Origin: a virus
Reading direction: 5' to 3' (one strand)
Length of the DNA: 40,792 nucleotides
Virus record (IMG/VR): IMGVR_UViG_3300045141_000101
Span: 1-40,792 of that record
Made by a program: the position numbers and the translations under genes. The notes under the pieces were generated by a model, which was not told where the DNA came from, did no database searches, and worked only from the letters and a program-made list of their open reading frames with translations. Positions 21,300 to 28,362 of the stretch are shown here, piece after piece. Numbering within the stretch: the stretch's first letter is position 1; each line of letters opens with the position of its first letter.

Positions 21300-22060
21300 T
21301 AATACTTGGTTGATGTAAAACCCCGTTAACTGCTGGAACACCCTTAGAGCCATGTTCGCCACAGCGCAGCCGGAAACAGCCAACGCGACGGCCGAAAAGC
21401 AATATGGATTGGGCAATCAGCATCCAAGCCGCTTGCATATGCTTGCAACTTTAAGCATGATGGTGCGGAAGGATCAACGACTAGCCGAAAGGCGTAGGGC
21501 CAAGCGGCCCGAAATGCGGGGGCTATACGTGTCACGACCGACTGGGCCATTGGCTCCGCGCTTCGCGGAGAAGGTCAGGCCGCACAAAAGCGGTTGCCAT
21601 ACCTGGATCGGCACCATCAAGTCCAACGGGTATGGTGTGATCAATGTCAATGGTCGCATCACCAACGCCTATCGTGTTGCCTGGGAATTGGCCAAAGGCC
21701 CGATCCCTGATGGCATGTGGGTGCTCCACACTTGTGACAACCGGCGTTGTGTCAATCCTGATCATCTTTGGTTGGGAACGCAGCAGGACAACATTGGCGA
21801 CATGGTCGGAAAACTTCGACACAACCATGGCGCCAGGAATGCCCGCTCGAAATTGACGGCGAAGCAAGTGCGGTTAATTCGACTAATGAGTGGAACACAA
21901 GCTGAAATCGCCGCGTGCTTCGGTGTTTCAGACGCCACGATTTGTCGAGTTCTCTCTGGTCGGTTTTGGAAACACGTACAGTAAGATATAGTCTGCTCTA
22001 CCGGGAAACCGGTAGCCGCGAAAGCGGGCCAGGGCATAGCTCCCCTGGTCGAACATATGG
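21300..22060 (+). ncRNA. Group I intron in coat gene (IA2-like)
   Basis: A 761-nt self-splicing intron. P1 forms between exon bases 21293-21299 and guide 21309-21315, with the splice after U21299. Core signatures are GGGCAATCAGCATCCAAGCC (21411-21430, P4-P6 side), TCAACGACTAGCCGAAAGG (21474-21492, P3/P7 side) and GATATAGTCTGCTCT (21985-21999, P7/P3 3' side). The last is a string I recall from the T4 nrdD (sunY) intron. P9-type hairpins follow: CTACCGG-GAAA-CCGGTAG at 21998-22015, and CCAGGG/CCCTGG near 22029-22048. The intron ends in G22060. An HNH gene is looped out between the core halves. Confidence 0.85.
21514..21984 (+). CDS. Intron-encoded HNH homing endonuclease
   Basis: A 156-residue protein (ATG 21514). 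Residues 28-100 are an HNH_3-type domain: CHTWIGTIKSNGYGVINVNG, then VLHTCDNRRCVNPDHLWLGT with the His and Cys residues of the metal site. Residues 110-156 hold a helix-turn-helix ending ATICRVLSGRFWKHV for DNA recognition. The frame is open from 21352, but that stretch lies in the intron core, so the start after the P3/P7 element is preferred. The stop TAA (21982-21984) touches GATATAGTC, so the gene fits exactly into a peripheral loop. It would cut intronless coat genes of co-infecting phages and drive intron homing. Confidence 0.8.
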   Translation: MRGLYVSRPTGPLAPRFAEKVRPHKSGCHTWIGTIKSNGYGVINVNGRITNAYRVAWELAKGPIPDGMWVLHTCDNRRCVNPDHLWLGTQQDNIGDMVGKLRHNHGARNARSKLTAKQVRLIRLMSGTQAEIAACFGVSDATICRVLSGRFWKHVQ

Positions 22061-23170
22061 CGACAATACGACGACAGCTTCGCGCAAAGCGGTGCCAAGA
22101 TCGGCAGCACGCTCCGCATCCGCCTGCCGGTGCAATACACCGTCAGCACGACGCCCGCGCTGTCGTTGCAGAACACGGTTGAAACCCAGATCAGCCTACC
22201 GATCACCAATCAGTATCACGTGGACTTCAGCTTCTCCTCGGCTGAACTCACGCTGTCGATTGACGACTTCACAGCGCGCTACATCGAGCCAGCCATCGCG
22301 GTTCTCGCGGCCCAGATCGAGGCGGCGGTCATCGGCATGATGTGGCCGACCGTATGGAACCAGGTCGGCACGCCGGGTGTCGCGCAGTCGTTCAAGAACG
22401 TCCTCGTCGCCCGCAAGATGCTGCTCGACAACCTGACGCCGCAAAGCAAGCAGTGGCAGCTTCGCATCAACACACAGGACAACGTGGACCTCGTGGACAG
22501 CCTCAAGGGCCTGTTCCAACAGAGCACGCAAATCGCGCGGCAATACACCGATGGCGTCATGGGCCTCGCGGGCGGCTTCGAATGGGCCGAGAACACCCAC
22601 CTGACCACGCAAACGCGCGGCGCCGAGAACGCGGCTTACACGACGGCGATCGTGCTCAATCAGAACACGGGCGCCACCCTCGCCGTGATCACCGGAGCCG
22701 GCGCGGGCAACGCGGGCGACGTGTTCACCATCGCCGGCGTCTACCGCGTGCATCCCGAAACCAAAGCCAACTCGGGTGTGCTCCAGCAGTTCGTTCTGAC
22801 CGGCGCTTACGCGGGCGGCGGCGGCAACATGGCGATCGCGCCGGCCATCAACGCCGTGGTTGGCAGCCCGCAACAGAACGTCGCCATCCCCGTGGCCAAC
22901 GCGACGGCGGGGTTGACGTTCATGGGAACGGCGAGCGCGGCGACCGGGCTGAGCCTCGCGTACAATCCAGACGCTTTTACGTTCGCCACAGCCGATCTTG
23001 TCATGCCCGGCGGGGTCGATATGGCTTCACGCGTGGTAAAGGACGGTATCTCGATGAGGGCAGTGCGTCAATATAGTATATCAGACGATACAATGCCAAT
23101 AAGGATTGATGTGTTGTGGGGAGCCGTGGCCTTAAGGCCACAACTCGCAGTCAGGCTCGCTGCGAATTAG
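22061..23170 (+). CDS. Major coat protein, exon 2 (P22 gp5-like)
   Basis: Encodes residues 33-401 of the coat protein after splicing. It contains the typical P22 coat-family blocks RQYDDSFAQSGAKIGSTLRI, ELTLSIDDFTARYIEPAIAV and VDSLKGLFQQSTQIARQYTD. It ends with a beta-rich C-terminal region (ISMRAVRQYSISDDTMPIRI). The protein would have the HK97 fold with an inserted domain and form the icosahedral shell with the scaffold (20232-21002). Without the intron one would call a truncated gene from GTG 22130; the 23 codons before that are clearly coding. Confidence 0.88.
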   Translation, partial: RQYDDSFAQSGAKIGSTLRIRLPVQYTVSTTPALSLQNTVETQISLPITNQYHVDFSFSSAELTLSIDDFTARYIEPAIAVLAAQIEAAVIGMMWPTVWNQVGTPGVAQSFKNVLVARKMLLDNLTPQSKQWQLRINTQDNVDLVDSLKGLFQQSTQIARQYTDGVMGLAGGFEWAENTHLTTQTRGAENAAYTTAIVLNQNTGATLAVITGAGAGNAGDVFTIAGVYRVHPETKANSGVLQQFVLTGAYAGGGGNMAIAPAINAVVGSPQQNVAIPVANATAGLTFMGTASAATGLSLAYNPDAFTFATADLVMPGGVDMASRVVKDGISMRAVRQYSISDDTMPIRIDVLWGAVALRPQLAVRLAAN

Positions 23171-23220
23171 CAACGAATAAACCGACATGGTTGCTGTTTG
23201 CTACGAGGTCAGTTATCATA

Positions 23221-23243
23221 CCCCCGCCTTTAACAGGAGGGGG
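23221..23243 (+). promoter_or_regulatory. Hairpin sequestering RBS of HNH gene
   Basis: CCCCC-G-CCT, loop TTAAC, AGG-A-GGGGG: an eight-pair stem with one G-A mismatch. Its 3' arm AGGAGGGGG is the ribosome binding site of the HNH gene at 23250, so in the folded mRNA translation should be low. Similar hairpins restrain free-standing endonuclease genes in T4-type phages. Confidence 0.65.
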
Positions 23244-23249
23244 ATTGAT

Positions 23250-23834
23250 ATGATTTGCACGATCGAAGGGTGCGCCGAAACCGCGCGAGGGCACGGCTAT
23301 TGCTCGCGGCACTACACGCAATGGCGTCGGCATGGTGATCCGCTACTGATGAAGCGGCTTTATCATAAGGGGATGCCGGCGGAAGAGCGTTTCAAGGCTT
23401 TTGTTCAGAAAGGATCTGGGCCGAAAGCCTGCTGGGAATGGATCGGAGGAAAAATCTCCACTGGCTACGGGATGTTTCACCCCGCGCCCAAACAATCGAT
23501 ACTCGCGCACCGCTATGCCTATGAACAACAGCGCGGGCCAATACCGACAGGCCAGTTCTGCTTACATCATTGCGATAACAGATCATGTGTCAATCCCAGA
23601 CACTTGTTCTGCGGCACCCAGCAAGCGAACGTCGATGACATGATCAACAAAGGCCGTGATCACAAACGCGGCCTGGCGGGGGCTGAAAACCATCAGGCGA
23701 AAATCACCGAGGAAATCGTGCGAGAAATACGCGCATCTCCAACGACAGCCAAGATCCTCGCAAAACGGTATGGCGTGTCGGCGGGTCAGATTTACGCCAT
23801 CAAACAGCGCCGCACCTGGAAACACATCGAGTAA
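23250..23834 (+). CDS. Free-standing HNH homing endonuclease
   Basis: A 194-residue protein. Residues 3-30 carry a zinc-type N-terminal motif (CTIEGCAETARGHGYCSRHY) common in phage HNH proteins. The HNH_3 domain is at about 60-130 (CWEWIGGKISTGYGMF, CLHHCDNRSCVNPRHLFCGT). A helix-turn-helix with AAKRYG-like recognition helix ends in RRTWKHIE. It lies between the intact coat gene and the next head gene and is not inside an intron or intein. Its RBS is very strong but lies in a hairpin (23221-23243). It is of the same family as the intron enzyme and the minus-strand HNH genes. Confidence 0.8.
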   Translation: MICTIEGCAETARGHGYCSRHYTQWRRHGDPLLMKRLYHKGMPAEERFKAFVQKGSGPKACWEWIGGKISTGYGMFHPAPKQSILAHRYAYEQQRGPIPTGQFCLHHCDNRSCVNPRHLFCGTQQANVDDMINKGRDHKRGLAGAENHQAKITEEIVREIRASPTTAKILAKRYGVSAGQIYAIKQRRTWKHIE

Positions 23835-23846
23835 GGAGCGCCACCC

Positions 23847-24206
23847 ATGGCATACACCCCCGGCCCGCAACTCTACGATCCCACCGGCATCGCGTCGTTT
23901 CAGAACAACATCACGGCGCGAGCGGGAGGCACGCGGGCCGCCGCCGTGCCACTCCTGGCGGCGTTCAACAGGATCAGCGTCTGCGCGACGGCGGCCGACA
24001 GTGTCGCCCTGCCGCCCGCCACCGGCGGCCAGGAGGTGACGGTGATCAACAGTGGCGCGGCGGCCGCCCAGGTGTTCGCGGCGCCTGGCACAAATGACCT
24101 GATCAACAACGTGGCGGCGGCGACGGGCATCTCACTGGCGGCCGCCGGTAAAGCCCAGTTCGTCTCGCCCGATGTCGGGTTGTGGTTCTCGATCCTGTCG
24201 GCCTGA
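23847..24206 (+). CDS. Small Ala-rich virion protein
   Basis: A 119-residue protein with RBS AAGGAG. After a 30-residue lead it is one compact beta domain rich in Ala and Val (DSVALPPATGGQEVTVINSG, AAAAQVFAAPGTNDLINNVA). Short beta proteins of this type next to coat genes are often head decoration or fibre-like proteins. The call is structural inference only. Confidence 0.55.
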   Translation: MAYTPGPQLYDPTGIASFQNNITARAGGTRAAAVPLLAAFNRISVCATAADSVALPPATGGQEVTVINSGAAAAQVFAAPGTNDLINNVAAATGISLAAAGKAQFVSPDVGLWFSILSA

Positions 24207-24295
24207 TCGGATGGGCGTGGGTAGCCAACGCGGTGGTGGCGGTGATCATCATCGTGGTGGCTCTCGTGCTGTTCGCCGCTCTCTGGCGTTGGTGA
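24182..24295 (+). CDS. Possible 37-residue membrane peptide
   Basis: A short frame from GTG 24182 reads one uninterrupted hydrophobic helix (VANAVVAVIIIVVALVLFAA) ending LWRW. It overlaps the end of the preceding gene and fills the gap before 24302. Without a clear RBS, it is a candidate only. Confidence 0.3.
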   Translation: MVLDPVGLIGWAWVANAVVAVIIIVVALVLFAALWRW

Positions 24296-24301
24296 CGTAA
24301 C

Positions 24302-26263
24302 ATGACGATAGCGAACGATATAATATTCTTGTCACTTCGTAACGGATCGATTAATGGGGTGGGCCAGACCCCGATGCCGGATGATGTCAACGACAGCTTC
24401 AGGGTTCTTAACGCGATGATCGCGGAGTGGAACCTGGAACGGTTGGTCCAGGTCAATCGGGAGCCGGTGCCGCCATTCCCCGATCTGACGACCGACGTGC
24501 CGTACTGGACGCCGTTCGAGCATGTGCTTCTGACGACGATGGCGGTGCGGCTGCGGCAGATCTACTCGCTACCGCCGGTTCAATTGGACGTGCAACTGGC
24601 CGTCTCGGCGCTGGCGGCGTGGAGCGCGATCAATCTGCAAAAGACGCCACCCCCAACCGTCGCGGCCGATGACGGCACGGGCTTTGGCGTCATCTTCCTG
24701 GCACTGCGCGCGGCCGGGCGCGTGGCCGACAAACAAGGCGTGCTGGAAACCTCACAGGATGTCACCGACGCCCACAGCATCCTGAACGAGATGCTGGACG
24801 AGTGGAACCGGGAGCGGTCGGTCAAGGTCATCCCAGGCACGTTGCCGACTGTCACCGATCTGTCGGCCGCCTTGTCTTTGTCGGCCGGCCAGAAGAACGC
24901 CGTCGTGCTCGGCCTCGCGGTTCGCCTGCGGGATTGGTTCAGCGCCGAGATCCCAAAACCGTTGCTGGACCGGGCGGAACGCGCGCTCGCCCTCATCCAG
25001 GCCATCAATCTGCAACAAAACCCGGCACCGTCGATCGCGCATGACGACGGCACCGGCTACGGCATCCTGTTCCTGGCGCTGCGGGCGGCGGGCCGGGTCA
25101 ATGACGGCCAGGGCATCACGGTCGGTTCGCAGGACGTTTCCGACGCCGCGTCGCTGATGAACGAGATGCTGGACGAATGGCGGCGGGCGCGGACGGTGCG
25201 GGTCATCCCCGGCACCATACCCACCATTTCCAATCTTTCGGCTCCGGTGACGCTCGACCCCGGCATGCGTAACGCCATCGTGCTGAACCTCGCGGTCAGG
25301 CTGCGGGATGCGTTCGGCGCCGAGGTGCCGAAACAACTGCTCGACCGCGCCGCCCTGGCCTTGGAGTTGGTGCAGGCGATCAACCAGCAGCAGACGCCCA
25401 AGGTGTGGACCGGTGCGGCCGAGACGGTGGGCGAGGCGCTGTTCCTGGCGCTGCGGATGGCGGGGCGGATAAACGATCAGCAGAGCGTGTCGGAGGCGTC
25501 CAAGGACGTTTCGGATGCGTTCACCTTGCTCATGGCCATGATGGCGCAATGGCAGCGCAAGCGGTGGTTGGTCTGGTCGGAGCAGGAAATCGCACTGATC
25601 TCCACCGGGGACGTTTCCTACACGATCGGCCGGCATCAGCAATTCAACACGGCGCGGCCGGACAAGATCCACGCGGCCTTCGTGCGGCTCAAGGGTCATG
25701 GGGGCTTCGGCACGGGCGGCGCCACTCTGGCTGAGCAATTGCCGTTTCCGTTGGGCGCGCAACCAACGAGCGGAAGCGGCGGCGGCAACATGGTGGACAT
25801 CCCGCTGGCCATCATCGAGAGCCGCGAGGACTGGTCGCTGGTTTCCATCAAAGACCTCAAATCGATCCCCTCGGCGGTGTTCTATGACAGCGCGTTTCCG
25901 GTTGGTCTGGTGTATTTCTGGCCGGTGCCGATCGCCAACGATTACGAACTGCACCTCGTGCTCAAGATCACGCTGCCAGCCTACGAAGGCCTGGACGATC
26001 CGCTGAACATGCCGCCGGAATACACCGCCGCGATCATCGACAATCTCGCCTGCCGCGTCATCGTGGCCTCGGGTGGCCAGATATCCCGCGAACTCGCCGG
26101 GCAGGCCAGGGCGTCCCTGGAGGTCATCAAGATGACCAACGCCCAGATACCCCTCCTGGGCATGCCGGCGGCCCTCACGCACCACCGGGGCGACGTCTCG
26201 TCGTGGGTTGGGCGTGGCCTGAACCAGGCGTGGACGACCGGTGGCGGCAGCGTCCTGAGTTAA
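24302..26263 (+). CDS. P22 gp4-like tail accessory factor, four domain copies
   Basis: A 653-residue protein. Residues about 376-653 form a normal P22 tail accessory factor (gp4-like): FLALRMAGRINDQQSVSEAS, then VSYTIGRHQQFNTARPDKIH, and a C-terminal helix. In front are three more copies of the N-terminal helical part at about 3-119, 125-243 and 249-367. Each reads IFLALRAAGRV ... LNEMLDEWxRxR ... VIPGTxPT ... AVRLRDxF ... LxxIQAINLQQ. Copies 2 and 3 are most alike. Usual family length is about 160-240 residues. gp4 binds the portal after packaging and keeps DNA in. Extra copies could enlarge the adaptor ring or recruit spikes (inference). Confidence 0.8.
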   Translation: MTIANDIIFLSLRNGSINGVGQTPMPDDVNDSFRVLNAMIAEWNLERLVQVNREPVPPFPDLTTDVPYWTPFEHVLLTTMAVRLRQIYSLPPVQLDVQLAVSALAAWSAINLQKTPPPTVAADDGTGFGVIFLALRAAGRVADKQGVLETSQDVTDAHSILNEMLDEWNRERSVKVIPGTLPTVTDLSAALSLSAGQKNAVVLGLAVRLRDWFSAEIPKPLLDRAERALALIQAINLQQNPAPSIAHDDGTGYGILFLALRAAGRVNDGQGITVGSQDVSDAASLMNEMLDEWRRARTVRVIPGTIPTISNLSAPVTLDPGMRNAIVLNLAVRLRDAFGAEVPKQLLDRAALALELVQAINQQQTPKVWTGAAETVGEALFLALRMAGRINDQQSVSEASKDVSDAFTLLMAMMAQWQRKRWLVWSEQEIALISTGDVSYTIGRHQQFNTARPDKIHAAFVRLKGHGGFGTGGATLAEQLPFPLGAQPTSGSGGGNMVDIPLAIIESREDWSLVSIKDLKSIPSAVFYDSAFPVGLVYFWPVPIANDYELHLVLKITLPAYEGLDDPLNMPPEYTAAIIDNLACRVIVASGGQISRELAGQARASLEVIKMTNAQIPLLGMPAALTHHRGDVSSWVGRGLNQAWTTGGGSVLS

Positions 26264-26276
26264 TGGAGATCCGATC

Positions 26277-26507
26277 ATGAGCGCATCACACGGCGGCCTC
26301 GCGCGGCTGCCCATTCGTCCGCTGCCGACAATGGACACGATGTCCACGGACACCGGCTACCCGTGGGTCGATGGCGACATTCTCTACGCCGCCGACCTCA
26401 ACGCGGCGTTCCTGCCGGCGGACGGGCGGCTGTTGCCGACCAGCGATGCGGGCCTGGCCTCGGGCGCTTACTGGAACAATGGAACCTTCGTATGCATCGT
26501 CCCCTGA
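26277..26507 (+). CDS. Short spike adaptor with YPW anchor motif
   Basis: A 76-residue protein with RBS TGGAG. Residues 28-44 (YPWVDGDILYAADLNAAF) match the N-terminus of the tailspike at 14403 (YPWSEGDALFASELNAAI). The end (LASGAYWNNGTFVCIVP) is a common closing block of short fibre proteins. It overlaps the following spike gene by 16 bases. It probably attaches that spike, or itself, to the tail hub (inference). Confidence 0.6.
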   Translation: MSASHGGLARLPIRPLPTMDTMSTDTGYPWVDGDILYAADLNAAFLPADGRLLPTSDAGLASGAYWNNGTFVCIVP

Positions 26508-28285
26508 TCCTCGGCCTCCTGTTCTCGCTGCTGGCGGGCACGGCCAACGCCGCCTGCCCCGGCAATCCGACGAGTTGCGGCAACCCGATGCAGGCCCAGA
26601 CGTCCAACTCGGTGATGTATGCCGCTGCGTATGGCGTGAAGGCGGACGGCACGACGTCGGATGACGTGGCGCTCCATGCCGCCGTGGCCGCCTGCTCGGC
26701 CGAGGGCACCACGCTGATCCTGCCGCCGGGGATGATCCGTCTGACCGGCGCCGGCCCGTCGAGCCAGTTGTTCAACTGCCGGCTACAAGGCGCGGGGCCG
26801 CAGGCGTGGGCCGGCAACAACGGTCAACCCGTCGGCGGAACCACGTTTCAGGTCGAAAGCCGCACGGTCTCTCCCTTCATCGTCGGCAACAGCGCGACCA
26901 TCGCCGGAGTGAATTTCTGGTGGCCGAACCAGGACGGCACGACGACCTACGCGCCGGCGATCACCGACGGTGGCGCGAACACGGTCGTCGCCGGTTTTCG
27001 CATGGAGGACGTGACCGCGATCAATGCTTACGACTTCCTGGCGCAGGACGCGCACAGCATCGGCTGGGGCAACGCGCACTTCGTAAACGTGGCCTGTTTC
27101 GCGGTCAGGGACTGCATGCGGTTCAGCAACATCGGCGACGGGTTCGTGTTCTCGAATTACCGCAGCAGCGCGGGGCCGTGGCTGATGAGTTGCAATTATG
27201 GCGACACGTGCAAGACCTCGCTCGGCAAGGCGATGCTCACCGCCGTGGCGTTTCATTTCGTCGCCAAGATCAACAACGACAGCAGCACGGGTGGCGGGTT
27301 CATCAACATCGCCATTGGCTGCGGATCACAACTTGGCGCCGGAACCGGCATCCTGGTCGATGCCGGGGCGACCGTGTCCGAGAGCATGTTCTGCGCCACC
27401 TGGGACGGGCTCGCCACGATCCTCGACGCCAGCGCATCCGGCGCCAACTGGCTTGAGGGAAACGTGTTCATGGGCAACAACGCCGGGTGCTACCGGGCAT
27501 TTCAGCAGCCCGACGACGCGGCGCACCGGGAGAACAAGCCCTGTTTCAGGATGGGCGCCACGGGCGAGTTGGCGCTGACCAACTTCAGCAGCTCCGGCAG
27601 CCAGGGCGACTTCATCACCACGGCTGGCGCGGCCGTGAAGGTCATCGGCGGCAAGTCGGTGAACATCGGCCAACGGCGGGATGGCGGTGACTATTATCAG
27701 ATCCACGTCACGGGCGGCACGCCCTACATCATGGTGCAGAACGTGCTGTTCGGCGGCATGGATTGCGGCGCGGAGCCAGTGAACTGCCATCATGTGCACG
27801 GGATCACGGTGGCCCCAGGGGCCACGCCCTACGCCATCAAGATCGAGAATAACTGGTTCAGTGCTCTGGAAGACGCGATCGTCTTTCCTTCGATTTCGGG
27901 TATCACGACGGTGCTTGGCAACAGTGGCGACACGACGCATGGCACCAGCGCGGTGAGCATCACCGGCGCATTCGGTGTGATGTACAACAATAACATCTGG
28001 GACAAGCCGCCAAAGGCGGTCTGTGCATCGTGTGGTGCCGGGGGTACCGCTCTGGGGACGATCAAGGGCGCCATCAGCATGGGAACCGGCGCCGGAACGA
28101 GTGCCACGGTCACATTGCCATTCGCGCCTGAAGCCAGTTCGACCGGATATCAGTATTGCGCGGCGATGGTCGTCAATTCAGCCGCCAACGCGGGATGCTC
28201 CGTCAGCGGCAAGACAATGAGCCTGAACTTTACCACCGACGTGTCCAGCAACGCCGTCACGTTCGATGCCACGGCGATGCAGTAG
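26492..28285 (+). CDS. Beta-helix spike-like protein with signal peptide
   Basis: A 597-residue protein from ATG 26492. Residues 1-21 are a classical Sec signal (HR, then PLILGLLFSLLAG, cleavage after ANA). The mature part opens with a pectate-lyase-type start (AAAYGVKADGTTSDDVALHA) and continues as right-handed beta-helix. It contains more than a dozen Cys residues (for example NCRLQG, CFAVRDCM, CNYGDTC, CASCGAGG), consistent with folding outside the cytoplasm. Export is odd for a virion spike assembled in the cytoplasm. The alternatives are a secreted glycan-modifying enzyme or a spike gene captured from a secreted lyase. Confidence 0.7.
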   Translation: MHRPLILGLLFSLLAGTANAACPGNPTSCGNPMQAQTSNSVMYAAAYGVKADGTTSDDVALHAAVAACSAEGTTLILPPGMIRLTGAGPSSQLFNCRLQGAGPQAWAGNNGQPVGGTTFQVESRTVSPFIVGNSATIAGVNFWWPNQDGTTTYAPAITDGGANTVVAGFRMEDVTAINAYDFLAQDAHSIGWGNAHFVNVACFAVRDCMRFSNIGDGFVFSNYRSSAGPWLMSCNYGDTCKTSLGKAMLTAVAFHFVAKINNDSSTGGGFINIAIGCGSQLGAGTGILVDAGATVSESMFCATWDGLATILDASASGANWLEGNVFMGNNAGCYRAFQQPDDAAHRENKPCFRMGATGELALTNFSSSGSQGDFITTAGAAVKVIGGKSVNIGQRRDGGDYYQIHVTGGTPYIMVQNVLFGGMDCGAEPVNCHHVHGITVAPGATPYAIKIENNWFSALEDAIVFPSISGITTVLGNSGDTTHGTSAVSITGAFGVMYNNNIWDKPPKAVCASCGAGGTALGTIKGAISMGTGAGTSATVTLPFAPEASSTGYQYCAAMVVNSAANAGCSVSGKTMSLNFTTDVSSNAVTFDATAMQ

Positions 28286-28299
28286 GGGAGCGGGCAACA

Positions 28300-28362
28300 A
28301 TGAGCACGACCACAGGCACATTCCCCGGCATCCGCATCTTGCCGAGGTTCGGACTGATATGA
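28300..28362 (+). CDS. 20-residue leader ORF before gp10-like gene
   Basis: ATG 28300 follows a good RBS (GGGGAGCGGGCAACA) and encodes MSTTTGTFPGIRILPRFGLI. The stop overlaps the start of the gp10-like gene (ATATGA, 28359-28362), so it could serve to deliver ribosomes to that gene. It may be expressed as a peptide or only as a coupling element. Confidence 0.4.
   Translation: MSTTTGTFPGIRILPRFGLI

Noticed and set aside
21352-21513. N-terminal extension of the intron HNH protein
   Set aside because: This stretch carries the conserved intron core elements, so translation is more likely to begin at 21514. A start at 21439 or 21457 cannot be fully excluded.
22130-23170. Coat gene starting at GTG 22130
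   Set aside because: The 23 codons before it encode the conserved RQYDDSFAQSGAKIG block and join exon 1 across the intron; 22130 is an internal Val.
23250-23834. Second intron or intein around the free-standing HNH gene
   Set aside because: The flanking genes are complete with their own start, stop and RBS, and no intron core motifs or split coding frames are present.
24752-26353. Minus-strand ORF of 533 codons
   Set aside because: Shadow of the four-copy tail accessory gene; its apparent internal repeats mirror those of the real gene.
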